From Hyphodiscus hymeniophilus (taxonomy: Eukaryota > Ascomycota > Leotiomycetes > Helotiales > Hyphodiscaceae), in contig VNKQ01000002.1 in NCBI GenBank assembly GCA_016508695.1, positions 1,054,001 to 1,118,000 on the forward strand: a stretch of DNA of 64,000 bases, given 5' to 3'. The notes beneath the pieces were generated by a model that searched no databases, was not told the DNA's origin, and saw only the letters and a list, made by a program, of their open reading frames with translations. The position numbers and the translations under genes were made by a program. Below are positions 32,842-44,467 of the stretch, piece by piece (the first letter of the stretch is position 1; each line of letters starts with the position of its first letter).

Positions 32842-34404
32842 ATGGCACTTTCTCAAGCCGCTGCAGTAGTCGAAAAGATCATCGGCCACGGCGACAATGC
32901 CACCACAGCGCAGGACATTACCAATCCAGGACGAGACCGCGAAAAGTATGCCGACCCAAGTGGCGAGAAGATGCAAGCTCTTTGCTTCATGGGCAAAAAC
33001 ACTCCCAAAGTCCGTAAGTTCTCCTTATCGAGGATGAAGAAAAATAGCAGAATTCCTAACAAGACACGTGATCAAAGTCGAAGTCCCAAAGCCCCGAGTA
33101 GTTGAAGACCGCGACGTCATTCTCAAAGTCACGGGAAGCACCGTCTGCGGTAGTGACCTCCATTTGATGCATGGTTCCGTGGTGGAGATGGAGAAAGGCG
33201 ATATTATTGGGCATGAGTTTTGTGGAAAGGTGGACTCGATGGGTCCTGGCGTAAAGGGATTGAAAGTCGGGGATCGAGTCGTTGCTTCGTTCCAGATTGC
33301 TTGTGGTGATGTATGGATTTGTTATAATGTGTTTGGAAATACCTTGCTGACTGTTGAAGTGTTATTATTGCAAGCAGAAGTTGTCTTCGCAGTGCGAGAA
33401 GACGAATTCCAACACCTTGGAGAATGGAATGGTGAGAGCTTCATCTTCTTTGGATTGACGCATCACTGACAAGCTGCAGTACGGTGGACGCACCGCTGGA
33501 ATGTTCGGTTATTCTCATTTTACAGGCGGATTTGCTGGTGGCCAAGCTGAATACGTCCGTGTTCCATATGGAGATGTAAATCTCCTGAAGCTCCCCGCCG
33601 ATGTTCCAGATGAGAAGGGCCTGTACCTCTCAGATGTGCTTGCCACGTCCTGGAACTGTGTTGTTGATACCGGAGTGGAGAAAGGCGATGTTGTAGCCAT
33701 CTGGGGTGCTGGTCCCATCGGACAAATGTGCTGTGAATTCGCCTTCATGAATGGTGCATCGCGCGTCATCATGATTGACAGCAACTGGAGACTCGACTAC
33801 GTCAAGGAGAAGTACCCCAAAGCCGAGACTCTGGATTACAGTGCTCTGCCCGAGGTACCTCTGTCACTTCGAAACTGAAGGAGATGGTTGATGGGCGCGG
33901 CCCGGATGTTGCACTCGAGTGTGTGGCTGGCGAGTATCCCAAAGGCTGGGCACATTATTTTGAGATTCTCCTCGGTGCTGAGACTGATACTTCGGAGATC
34001 ATTAACGAGATGATCACTTCTGTCCGCAATTATGGACGCTGTGGTATCACAGGTGTCTATGTGGGATTTACGAACCACTTCAACATTGGAAGTTTGAGTA
34101 AGTCGACCATTTTGCCTGGTTTCGCTGGGGATCTACTGACGAATTGATAGTGGAACGCGGTATTCGTCTGATTGGCAACGGCCAGGCACCAGTGCATAAG
34201 TACTGGGATCAGTTACTCAAGATGATTCAGTCAGGCGAGATTGATCCTTTGAAGATGGTCTCTCACCGAGTACTAGTGGATGACTTGGCTACCGTTTACG
34301 ACAAGTTCGAGAAGAAGGAGGATGGAATGCAGAAGGTCTTTGTCCAGACAAAGTTTTCTGACCCGCCGTGTGCTGGAAGCCCAGCCTTGAAGCGATTTGA
34401 GTAG
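32842..34404 (+). CDS. Zinc-type alcohol dehydrogenase (MDR), with apparent frameshift
   Basis: This is a medium-chain zinc dehydrogenase of the glutathione-independent formaldehyde dehydrogenase-like group. Proposed exons are 32842-33013, 33078-33328, 33378-33431, 33480-34097 and 34151-34404. The catalytic zinc region is GSTVCGSDLHLMHG and GDIIGHEFCG. YSHFTGGFAGGQAEYVRV and the NAD motif WGAGPIGQMC follow. In the structural-zinc lobe, the second of four cysteines appears to be Val (CGDVWICYN). At about 33850-33858 the frame breaks: SALPE leads to a stop, but GTSVTSKLKEMVDGRGPD continues one base out. Adding one base gives 1350 bp and 449 residues. The alternative donor GTATGG at 33311 would remove part of the zinc lobe. 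The N-terminus before MQALCFMGKN is longer than usual. Confidence 0.85.
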
Positions 34405-35100
34405 TAGAGCGTATGTATGGTATGATGAACGTCGGGATGCGTGTATGAAGTTATATGAGGTTATGACGAGGAGGTTATGACGAGGAGATGAGGGATGTGG
34501 ATCAACAAGGGCTGCTGAGGCGGCGCACAATTTATTGTATGAAAAGTGAAGCTTTCTAATTATCAACGCACCTGAACGTCTTCGATCATTGCAGAAATAA
34601 TGACTCGATCATATCTATGCACCTTTACCTGACATGGGATGGTGAATATAAATCGGTCGCTGGGGTATACTCAAGAGTGAGCCTCCAGAACTTGGCTGAA
34701 AGACGCTCTTCTCTGGCCAATACTTATCAGAAGATCTGGAATGCAACGCATTGAAAGTAGATCCACAGAAACCGAAAACTGGCATGCTGACTAGGTATCG
34801 GTCAGAGGACTCACAGTGATCGCAATTGAGTGATTGGAGATTCTTCTCATTTCTTCTCATTCAAAGTCAAGATGCCACACTACGAGTAATGCCCATCCCC
34901 ATGTCTGTGATACCAGTCACAGCTTTGCCATATAAACCATCGCTCTTCGTCTCAGTAATGCCACCAAACGCCCCGGGTATCACGGCAATTGATCATACGC
35001 TCCTGCTCAATGAGTTATGCACTCCGCCTTTCCACCATTTCCATGATGATTCCCGTCGAACCATCATAGATCCCTATAAAACAATCTCCCTCTGAAACTT
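34405..35100. other. Convergent intergenic spacer
   Basis: The 696 bp lie between the alcohol dehydrogenase and kinase 3' ends. It includes a perfect two-copy 14-bp tandem repeat (34457-34484). Open frames here have no recognisable features. Confidence 0.5.
34457..34484 (+). repeat. 14-bp tandem duplication
   Basis: Two perfect adjacent copies of GAGGTTATGACGAG, in the presumed 3' region of the alcohol dehydrogenase gene. Probably a neutral slippage product. Confidence 0.9.
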
Positions 35101-37888
35101 TTATTCGCAATTCGCCACCGAGGATTTGGTCTCCGTCTCGATGATAGTGTTCAACCACTTTCGGACCTCTGCACATCCCCAACGCTGCTCTCTCTCTGGG
35201 CACAGCATACTCTTGATGCCGGAAGCCATTCTGTGTTTTTCGAAACCTTGCGGAAAGCAGCCATCCTTCAACCTATCAAGCTCAAACGCCCGCTCCGATC
35301 TTGTATTGAATTTGTAAACCATCTCGAGTGCAATAACTCCTAGACTGTACACGTCGACTCTCGGGCAGATGATGTCCTTGCCTTTCGAAGATCTCGGTGC
35401 GACGTAGTAACGAGTACCTGGTTGACGAGTGGAGAGACCAGGAGCAGATGAGTGAATTGGACTTGAGGACAAGTTGGAGAACCGGTCCTTGGGGCTGAGC
35501 CTGGTTATCGAAGTTGTCGGAAATGTCGAAGTTGATGGGAGAGATGGCGTAAACAGGGTGATTCTTTCTGCTGACATAGCTGTGGACTCAAGGGCCAAGG
35601 ATAGGTCAGAGACTTCGGAATCTTGAATTTCTGCTACCAGGCCGAAATCGCCAATGTGGGGTGTGATATAAAGCTCATTGCCCTCAGCGTCCGAACACTC
35701 AGAGCAGTCACTGACTTTGATAGAGCCATCGAGTAAGGAATTTGCATCTTCGGAAACAGACAGCATGATGTTTGGAGGTTTGAGGTCTCGATGGACGATC
35801 TTGTGGCGATGAATGTAATCGACGCCATCCAAGATTGCTAAGAGAATACGGGCAGTAGGGAGACAGTGATGGCAGTGTTCGACCTTGGCCTTTGCGCGCT
35901 TCTGCTGTTCTGGCCATAGGTAGTCCTCCAGATTCATGGGATGAAGTGACATCTGAATGAAAAGAACAACATCAAAAACTGCGGATTTCTTGACGATTTC
36001 AGTAGCTCGTGGGATTTCTTCGGTACTGTATCCATTGTCGGTACCAAACTCGATATCGATGCCTTCATAGTTGTCGACACTTTCGTCACTATCTGAGCTG
36101 TCGTTGTCGTTCTTATTCTCGCTGTCGATGTCGTTCTCATTATCGCTGTCGATGTCGATGTGAGATTTTGGTGATCGAAAGAAAGACTTCTTCACCACTG
36201 CCTTACCAGGTGTCGCGGATACAGATGTGGAGTTGGCAAAGATAATGCTATCCTCTGCCTCTCCCTGCATCCGCGACACCTGGCGCTGGTGTCGTGAATC
36301 CCTCGCCAGGCGTTTCTTGATGTTCTTGTCAGCACTGGAAAGGCCGGCTTTTAAATTCTCCACACTGGCGAGCTTGGACACATCTGCACTAGTTTCTTCT
36401 TCTGACACAGATCCACTATTGCACAGTTAGTCCAAACCACAGAAACAGTCTGGATGGGGGACATGCTCTGACGATGAATCTCCAAGTAGCTCCGCTGGTA
36501 GGTTCTCTGTCCAACAATGATGATAGCGAACGATGTTGCGATGATCCAGGCGTGATAGTGCTCGAATCTCAGCCACCATTTGTTTAGCTTTCTCCTCAGG
36601 ATTGAGTTCTCCATCCACTCTCATGACAACCTTCTTGATTGCATACGCGCGTCCATCCAGTGTGTGGAATGCCTTGTAGACGTGACCGAATCCTCCCTTT
36701 CCCAGAAGACATTGTTCCTTGTACTAGCAGATTTATCAGCAATTTTGTGTAGTATGTAAAATGAGGCAATAGAAAGGCTTGATTGCTGGTTTCAAGACAT
36801 GAGCAATGAGTGAACCAAAGTTTAAGGATGAGGAGGCTGATAGTCGTTCCTGCAAACTCTCATGGACAAGAAAGGGTTGATGAGCGGAATATTGAAGATG
36901 AGGAAGACACTCACCTGCTTTCGGTAAGGAGTATCTTGTATTGATAGAGACCGTAACCTTGACAGCATACCTGGCGCCATAGGATATTGCTGTAATGCAA
37001 ATGCTTTTGCGTTGGTGGTTGAAGCTGAAAGAAGGTCTTTGTTTATGGCAATGTGGTTTGAGTTGGCAAAGAGTGAACTATACGTGTTGTCGCCTTCAAA
37101 CACGTATGCCTTTTTGGCTGCAATGTTCTGGATGATAGCGTCGAAGGATGATAGGTAGTTTTTTCGAAGTTCACTAAACTCTTGTCCAGCAAACTCGTCA
37201 GGTAGTAGGCCGGCTTTCTGAAGCGTACTTGTCTGCCCCAGAATCAGCACATTGATTTTGAGTACAAACTGTTCTTGAGTTACGTGACTAGGAGGTGTCT
37301 AGGGATTGGTCACAATTTGGGTGTCCCCGCAAGACACCTCCCATGACACAGTTCCTATCCAGAAAAAAAAGCAGCATCTAATTATTGAAACAACACCTAC
37401 CATCTCATTAAAGAGTTGCTGAGCAAGATCGTCAACTTCGGGATGATCCTCTGGCAAATGTTTGTTCAGATTTCGACCCGCATTCAAAACACGGGCCGCC
37501 TGTCAAGGTCCTGGCGTCAGCATGTTGGATGAGTCAAAGCCTGGAGATCAAAACCAGAATAGACTGTAACGAATTTCCAGTGATTGTGATATGTGAAAGG
37601 TAGGGACTAATGTTATAAGAAATTGGGGACACCCACCTGTGTCCTACAGCGTCCCTCAATCAAAGATAGATAGAACAACGTCGAGTGTTGATGCGGTAAA
37701 ACAATGGAAGATTGAGGGTGAGAGTTTTTGGGCTGAGTTAGAGCCATAGACGTCTGATGACCACCGCTTGGTATGATATTTGTTGATGCATGCTCCCCAT
37801 CCGCCAAAGCGCTTGACAGCCCTTCTTCAGAGGTGTCGACCGGCTCTGGACTTGAGTCACCAAACTGAGCTTCCTGTGCCGAAACCAT
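35101..37888 (-). CDS. eIF2-alpha kinase, HRI-like
   Basis: This is a stress kinase of the PEK/GCN2 family, expected to phosphorylate eIF2alpha and damp translation. Five exons, 37888-37637, 37499-37401, 37298-36915, 36723-36473 and 36415-35101, give 766 residues. No RWD or HisRS-like domains are present, so it fits HRI (fission yeast Hri1/Hri2) rather than GCN2. The N-lobe shows LGKGGFGHVYKAFHTLDGR and AYAIKKVV. A long acidic Ser/Asp/Asn insert separates the lobes, as in eIF2 kinases. The C-lobe has IVHRDLKPPNIML, GDFGLVAE, and a second insert before PGTRYYVAP and VDVYSLGVIALEM. The usual APE reads APR. Introns of 137, 102 and 191 bp are longer than the local norm. The fourth intron (GTCAGA donor, CTAAC branch) was chosen by phase. 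Confidence 0.9.
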
Positions 37889-38628
37889 CTTTTCTTTTCA
37901 AAATACGTATTCTCACTTCTCATGAAGAGGCAGAAATTGGAAATGAAGAGACACGAAGTGATAACGAAATCAAGAACCTCTCGACCAGATGAAGACCGGT
38001 CTGAGAAGAATCTAATAACAGAGCGAGCATATCTTGGATTTAGTTGTTCAATATACGTGACCCGGTTAACAGGTACTCCTCTTGCGATGCTTCGCGCATG
38101 TCATGCGAGGGGCTGACCGTTGTTGTTGTTGTCGAAGGTTATTCAGGTTGGAGGAGTCTTTCTCGATCTTCAGCCTTCTAATTGACTGTCGTCGGTCGGA
38201 TATCGTCGGTCGGATAAACAAACGCCCGGGGCGGAATTAGCTTGTCCGTCAGCCTAGCGGGGCCAACCTTCGAGGCTTTACGAGTAGTCTCCTCCACATT
38301 GTTCCCGAGTGTCAACTGTTACATTAAGGCACCTTTCACTCACTCTCTCACGGGTTTGATATTTACTTTTCTGGCCCTGGAAGAGCTCGGCCTGAACAGC
38401 TCTTCATGTCTCAAGCGAACCCCTATCGAACACGACAGCTGCTCCTTGTGCTTTCTCAAGCACCCACCATTTGCGAAATCTCGAATCAATGCACAAGGAA
38501 GCTCCATGCAAGGTGATTCTGTCACGCTGAAACTTGCTTAGGCATTGCGTCGATTTGACTGTTCTCGGCAGCGCAGAATTGATTAATCCTGCCTTTAGCT
38601 CACCGCATGAGTGCACCAGCTATTGAAG
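37889..38628. promoter_or_regulatory. Divergent intergenic region
   Basis: The 740 bp lie between the kinase and the unrecognised basic protein gene. Open frames at 38242-38541 show no family features. It contains a two-copy CGG-rich tandem repeat at 38189-38216. Confidence 0.45.
38189..38216 (+). repeat. Tandem CGG-containing 14-bp repeat
   Basis: Two perfect adjacent copies of TCGTCGGTCGGATA, giving four CGG triplets at regular spacing within a divergent promoter region. CGG triplets are the core of Zn2Cys6 sites, so this could be a regulatory element, though slippage alone also explains it. Confidence 0.85.
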
Positions 38629-39807
38629 ATGCCTAGAAAGCTGCCATGGATGCAGAAGGAGGCAGGGTCCACCATCGCGATAGCTCGCCCCAAAAAGCCA
38701 TTAGCCAAAGCGACCAAGGCCCCAAAGCGAAGACGAGACGAGGATCTGGACTCCGAAGGCATCGTTGGAAACACAACCACGTCAAGTAAACAGAAAACCT
38801 CAGGTGAGCTTCCGTTATTTACCCATAACGCACCAAGCTGATTTTAACAGGACGCACATGTTCAACATCACCGGCTCCAGAGCCTCCATCAGAGAGGTTA
38901 GTTTATTCGTCATTATGATATATCAGCTGACCGACGTTAAAGGTACATGGATGAGGGCATGGATCATGATGACAAGTATCGCATGGTCGAAGACGAATTC
39001 CTGGCAGTTGCACAAAAGTGGACCGTAAATCTACACGCTGCAGAGTTCAAGAAGTTACAGAAGATGGCCAAATCTCGTAACGCCGAGGTTATTGAATCGA
39101 TCTCCAGACCTGTCACAGATAGGATGCCTAATCAAACGAGAAGGAGAATTGAAGGTGTTGCAAAATCTGAAGCTCAGAGGGCTGCCATCAATGGTTTGTT
39201 AGTAAAGAAGGTTGATGCTGAGGATACAGATAGTGATGAGGGCAATCTCCCTCACCTTGTTGGAACTCACCTCCACGGTTTGATGGTCAGTCCAAGGAAG
39301 AAGGCGACTTCGTTATCTAAGATCGGATCAGCCAAGGCAAGCACGAGATCTGCTGCTGGCTTCCAAAAGCCTGCTCACACAAGGAAGCCTTTCACACATG
39401 GAGCAAATTCAAGTTCACCATTGTCCAAATACAGCCATCCGACATCTCACACGTCCAATCAAACCGACATGTCTACTGTATCTGAGGACGAAGACGATGA
39501 TCTCGATGCGGCATGGCCAGCCCAGAAATTGAAGCCCGTCGAGCGAACTCGTACTGCCAGTCTCTCTCGCCCGATTACCTCCTCTATCACTATCCCGACC
39601 TTTGCAGTGCAGCACCAGTCCACCATGGTCCAGCATAGCATTGTCCCTGCAGACAAGACATCGTCCCGATCAATAGCTACCCATACCTCATCGTCTGGTA
39701 CACTTCCTGGCGGATGGCGTGCGCAAAGACTTGAGAAAGCACAGAAAGCACAAGAGGCAAAGGAGAACGATGAGCTCAAGAGGAAGGAAGTCAACTTTAT
39801 ACCCTGA
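38629..39807 (+). CDS. Unrecognised basic, disordered protein
   Basis: The 361-residue protein is encoded by three exons, 38629-38803, 38851-38896 and 38943-39807; the middle exon is only 46 bp. The N-terminus is Lys/Arg/Pro-rich (ARPKKPLAKATKAPKRRR), likely nuclear. A central folded-looking helical part, KYRMVEDEFLAVAQKWTVNL and AEFKKLQKMAKSRN, precedes TRRRIEGVAKSEAQRAAING, which looks like the conserved core. The rest is Ser/Thr-rich and probably disordered, ending with a charged coiled-coil-like helix (RAQRLEKAQKAQEAKEND). I do not recognise the family. Reading frame and splice sites agree well, so the gene is likely real. Confidence 0.75.
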
Positions 39808-39943
39808 TTTATGAGAAGGGGTCAAATGAGGTCATATCAATCACCAAACAGTTGCTGCTGTCAAGAAAAAACGGCAATTTGGATTGTTTCATGTGTCCTG
39901 GGAAACTTTGACAGCCAGCGGTTTCTCAGCTACATCGAGGAGC

Positions 39944-41228
39944 TTATGCCTTGAAAGGTGTCTCGACAGGCGCCTCTGCTTGAGGGGCAATACGTGCAAG
40001 ATGTCTTCGTTGCCCACTCTTCCAGTCAACAAGAGCTGAATGTAATGTCACTCTATTGTCCCAAACTACAACAGTTCGATCCGCCCATTTCACTCGAGCC
40101 TGAAAGTCAGCGCCATACGCAATGTGGTCATACAAGAATTTCTATGCTCTATTAGTTTTTGGATCAAGCATAGATGTAAAAATTCTCACCAAAAGCGCGT
40201 CACTCTCCTCTTGCTTATATCCCACAATACTTCGGGTGACTAGGGGCGGTGTCAGTGATGGTGAATCCGGAATGGGCCATGCGAAGCTTACATTGAGGGT
40301 TTACGTATAGTGCTTTCTCTCCAGTCACAGGGTGAGTTCTGACAACGGGATGCTCACTGATGACTGGCTCACGTCGAACAGCGCCACCTTTCCGTCTTGA
40401 GGCCTCTACCTGTTCGATTCCAGAGTGCGTCGCCTTCAATCCATGGAGTCTCTGCTGGAAGCCTGGACTCAGTCGATTGTACGCCTCAACCTGATTGGCA
40501 AACAAGGTGTCTCCGCCAACCTCTGGAACGTCAAGTATATACAGGAATGTCGTTCCTGGTGGCTGAACCTCGTACGAAACGTCAGAATGCCAAGCAACAG
40601 AACTGGTCCTAGTCTCGAAGAACGACTCGGCCGTCTTATCGCCTGCACCTCTATGAACAAGATGAACCTCAGGATAGCCCTCGGGAGCGCCGGATGTCGG
40701 ATGGATATGAAGCCGTCCAAAATATCGACCGTAGTCGAGAGCTTCTTTGATGGGCAGATCTGCGAAGTCCTGGTCTCTGAAAGCAACTACTTTTCGCTCA
40801 GCTACGAATCGAGCAAGCTGGTCTTTGCCCGCTGCGCTGAGCTTGCTGAGCTGTAGACCGGTGACCTCTGTGCCAATTGTTGGAGTCAGGTCATTTGTGG
40901 TGACGCCAGATGCGAGGAGTTCTGGGAATAACGGGTCGGCATCCAGACCATGGTCTCGGTGTTCGAACGGCTCGAGGGCTGGGTACTTCTCATTTCCCCA
41001 GGTTGGGAGGTAGTTCTTGTACTGCCTAGAGTCAGCAATTTATCGTCATATTGGAGGAGCAGTTCGTACCTTGGCAGCGCTGAAACCCTCTGCGCCCTCT
41101 TCCTCGGCCTTTTTAGAGTAACCGACTGGCGAGAGCTCTTTATAAGGGTTAGCAGTAACAGACAATTTAGTTGTCTGCTCGGCGGTGCGAGTGGGGAGTG
41201 TGACGGTCTCAGTTGCAGAAGGTGCCAT
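39944..41228 (-). CDS. TauD/TfdA-family 2-oxoglutarate dioxygenase
   Basis: This Fe(II)/2-oxoglutarate dioxygenase is related to taurine and sulfonate dioxygenases such as yeast Jlp1. Exons 41228-41070, 41021-40292, 40239-40190 and 40141-39944 give 378 residues; exon 3 is only 50 bp. The iron-binding HxD is in SVAWHSDVSYE, and the distal His is in DNRVTLHSALVDW, followed by the QRRHLARI arginines that hold 2-oxoglutarate. The segment PPGTTFLYILDVPEVGGDT is typical of the family. The N-terminus (YKNYLPTWGNEKYPALEPF) matches fungal sulfonate or xanthine-like dioxygenase relatives. Possible substrates are sulfonates or sulfate esters, with no local sulfur genes to decide. Confidence 0.9.
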
Positions 41229-42010
41229 TGTGTACTTTGACAAAAGAATCGAGCTATTGAGTATCCCAACGAGGGGATCCTGCGCCACTATATACACCTC
41301 TTGTCCCATCACGCAACTCGTTGCTTTGAATCCATGCAAGAAATCCATTACAGTAATGCATATGACCCCTCATTGACCCCTCCAGCATGCGGGAATTCGG
41401 CTCCTTTCTGACACGCCATTGGAGCCCACCGAGATAACGATCAAAATAATGCGTATACTGTATTCAAACCACGACGCTGTTGTCTGATCTCAATGATGAG
41501 AGGGCTGTTATTGGCGGCCAACCCCACTGTCGTCGAATGGTGCAATTGGGATAAGAGATCGCGAATTGGGATGTCGGGCAACGGAAATAGAATGGCAGCC
41601 ATGCGAGAATATGTCACAATGTGGACCTTGTGGCATTCCTTTGTAAGCTGAGATCTACACAATGAAATACTTCTTAAGAATCAAGTTGGAGAAGCCCTCG
41701 TCCACGTGATGGCCGCTACACACCCGTGACCTATCATCCTCAGTAAGGTAAGGTACCTCAATGATAGTGAATCAAAAACTCAGCCTCTGAATAACAAGTC
41801 CTTGGAAAAGCCCACGCTCCTAGTACTCGGAGGAATGCATCCCTTCATTTTGACAATTTCAGTCAAATCTGTGACTCCTCGGTGGCGTTGCTGAGAAAGC
41901 TGCGGATTAGGCCACCGTAGACCCCGCATATCATTCTTGGCTTGGATTTTTCTTATCGAGATAGAAATTCTCTACACGGAACTAAATACTGCCCAAAGAT
42001 CACCGCGAAG
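41229..42010. promoter_or_regulatory. Divergent intergenic region
   Basis: The 782 bp lie between the dioxygenase and nmd3 starts. The small minus-strand frame 41441-41662 is not supported. No other features seen. Confidence 0.45.
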
Positions 42011-43620
42011 ATGTCTGCTATGGACTTAGACGCTCCAGTGTCTATTGCTTCACACTTCAACAAGCCAGAACAGACTGGAGCAACGTATGCAATTAGATCT
42101 CTGTTGAAGGGCTTTGCTGATAAAACCTTAGTATTCTCTGCTGCGAATGCGGATCAAGTATCGATGGAACAACTTCCGCAGGCGCTTTATGCTACGACTG
42201 TGTCAAACTTACTGTCGACGTATCCCAAGGCATACAACGCGAAGCGACCCTTCATTTCTGCCGTGACTGCGACCGATGGCTTTTACCACCCTCGAGTTGG
42301 ATTGTTGCCGCACCCGAATCAAGAGAACTGCTCGCACTTTGTCTGAAGAAACTACGTGGTTTACATAAAGTCCGCATCATCGATGCAAGCTTCATATGGA
42401 CGGAGCCGCATTCTCGGCGGGTAAAGGTCAAGCTCACGATTCAGGACTCCGTGTCTGAGGGTGTCGTACTTCAGCAAGCATTCGAGGTGGAATATGTGGT
42501 TGCATATCAACAATGTCCCGACTGTGCGAAATCATACACTGCAAATACGTGGAGAGCTTGCGTTCAAGTTCGACAAAAGGTCCCACATAAGAGAACCTTC
42601 CTTTACCTCGAACAACTTGTTCTCAAACATGGCGCACACAAGGATACTATTAACATCAAGGAAGTTAAGGATGGATTGGACTTCTTCTTTGCTGCACGAA
42701 ACCAAGCCGAGAAATTCGTTGATTTCCTAACTTCTGTTGCGCCAGTCCGGATGAAGAAATCGCAGGAGCTCATCTCGATGGATATTCATACTTCAACCAA
42801 GTCGTACAAGTTCTCATATTCGGTCGAATTGGTACCCATTTGCAAGGACGACTTGGTGGCAATCCCAATCAAGCTAGCGAAGCAGGTTGGAAATATCAAA
42901 CCCCTAGGTCTTTGCTATCGTATTGGTACATCAGTCAACATTCTTGACCCAACCACCCTCCAGACCGCTGATGTTAGCACTCCAATCTATTGGCGTGCGC
43001 CTTTCACACCTTTAGCCGACGTCCAAGAATTAGTTGAGTTCATCGTGATGGATATCGACCTCCTTCCGACACAAAAAGGCAGGTGGCAACTAGCAGAAGC
43101 TACCGTCGCGAAAGCCACCGATCTGGGATCCAATGACAGAACTTTCTACACAAGAACGCATCTTGGAAACGTGCTGCATCCAGGTGATTCAGTGATGGGA
43201 TACATGTTAACCGGCACAAATTTCAACAACCCCAATTTCGACGCCCTAGAGGCTTCGAACAGCTACTCATCCCAAATTCCCGATGTCATGTTGGTCAAGA
43301 AGTTCTACGCCCGAAAGAAGAAGTCGAAGAACCGAAACTGGCGCCTGAAGCGCATGGCCCGTGATGAAGGTGATCTTCTACCGAAGAAGGCAGACCAGGA
43401 GAGAATGGATAGGGACTATGAGATGTTTTTACGTGATGTGGAAGAGGATACCGAATTGCGGAATACCCTGGCTTTGTTCAAGGCTCAGCAGAAGGCGAAG
43501 GCTGATGCGGAGGCTATGAGCGTGGTCGAGACAAGTGATGGGGAGGATGAGACACCGAAGATCAATATGGAGGAGCTACTGGATGATTTTGATGATCTTC
43601 AAGTTAAGGATGATCGTTGA
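42011..43620 (+). CDS. nmd3: 60S ribosomal export protein NMD3
   Basis: This is the adaptor that carries pre-60S subunits from nucleus to cytoplasm through Crm1. Exons 42011-42084 and 42132-43620 give 520 residues. The zinc-binding N-terminal region has repeated CxxC pairs: ILCCECGS, ALCYDCVKLT and HFCRDCDRWLLPPSSW, with a further pair in QQCPDCAKSY. The conserved SRELLALCLKKLRGLHKVRI and FFFAARNQAEKFVDFL segments follow. Near the C-terminus ARKKKSKNRNWRLKRMARD is the basic nuclear-import region, and the final acidic stretch EELLDDFDDLQV resembles the leucine-rich nuclear export signal. A 47-bp intron with a GTATGC donor splits the first zinc region. Essential housekeeping gene. Confidence 0.96.
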
Positions 43621-43889
43621 TTCAGTCATGACTTCATGTTGGCGTTGGCATCAAAAAGGCGTTTGTTTGGGTCTTCGGATTAGAGGTGATGAGGCTATGA
43701 CACAAGGGTAGTAACTCAACGTTTGTTTTGTTCTCTGAATCATGCGCGAAGATTCTTCTTCACTGGATCCTTTTTCATGATAGCTAATGAAGTCTCCCTT
43801 CCACATAAACCTTCTCTAGACACCCATGTTAACAGTGAACTCTTCTACCTTAATTATTGACAGTCTCTAACACTCCCCAACACTGCAAA

Positions 43890-44346
43890 ATGAACAAACC
43901 AATCACCACAAACACACACGCCACGACTTCAAACAAGCCCAAGAAAGACTGCCTCGGTTCCTACTCCCATTTCCCTCACCGAGAAGCATGGTCAAGCGAC
44001 GAATGCCAAATCGCAGCCGCATGTCAGGACGTCTCCGATTTAGTAGCGAAGCTCGAAGAATATGGTTCGTCCTACCCCATTCACATTTACAAGAACCCGC
44101 CTCGAATCTCGATTGTATGGCTTACCCTGTGATATCTAGCAAACACGATCACCAAAACGCGGCTCATTTACCAGGGCTTGCATGTGCTGGTATGTTCAAG
44201 TCAACTGGTCTAAGGATATGATGGTCTTGCATAAGGAGCTTGGGAAGTCAATCGATAGACTCAACGAGATGATCTTGATGGTGGCTTGGAAGAGCGATAT
44301 TCTCGAGGATTTGAGTAATGGCGATTTGATTGGGACTTCGATTTGA
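43890..44346 (+). CDS. Small unrecognised gene, possibly frameshifted
   Basis: Exon 1 (43890-44064) encodes MNKPITTNTHATTSNKPKKD, then a Cys-containing segment, ECQIAAACQDVSDLVAKLEE. A 75-bp intron (44065-44139) leads to exon 2, reading NTITKTRLIYQGLHVLV before a stop at 44211, giving 82 residues. In another frame a helix-like tail starts at once, MMVLHKELGKSIDRLNEMI and AWKSDILEDLSNGDLIG, ending at 44344-44346. The amphipathic pattern seems to continue across the break, so a one-base indel near 44190-44215 or an unseen splice is possible. Cysteine spacing hints at a small helical protein, but I cannot name it. Confidence 0.5.
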
Positions 44347-44467
44347 GAACGAGTACGAACGTGGTGCCATTTCAGCAACAACGACTGAGATGAAACTCAC
44401 GTAATGAAAAAGATGGTGTAAATAGGGGTAGGTCAGGTAGGGCCAGCTCATTCATTGAATATCTCAA

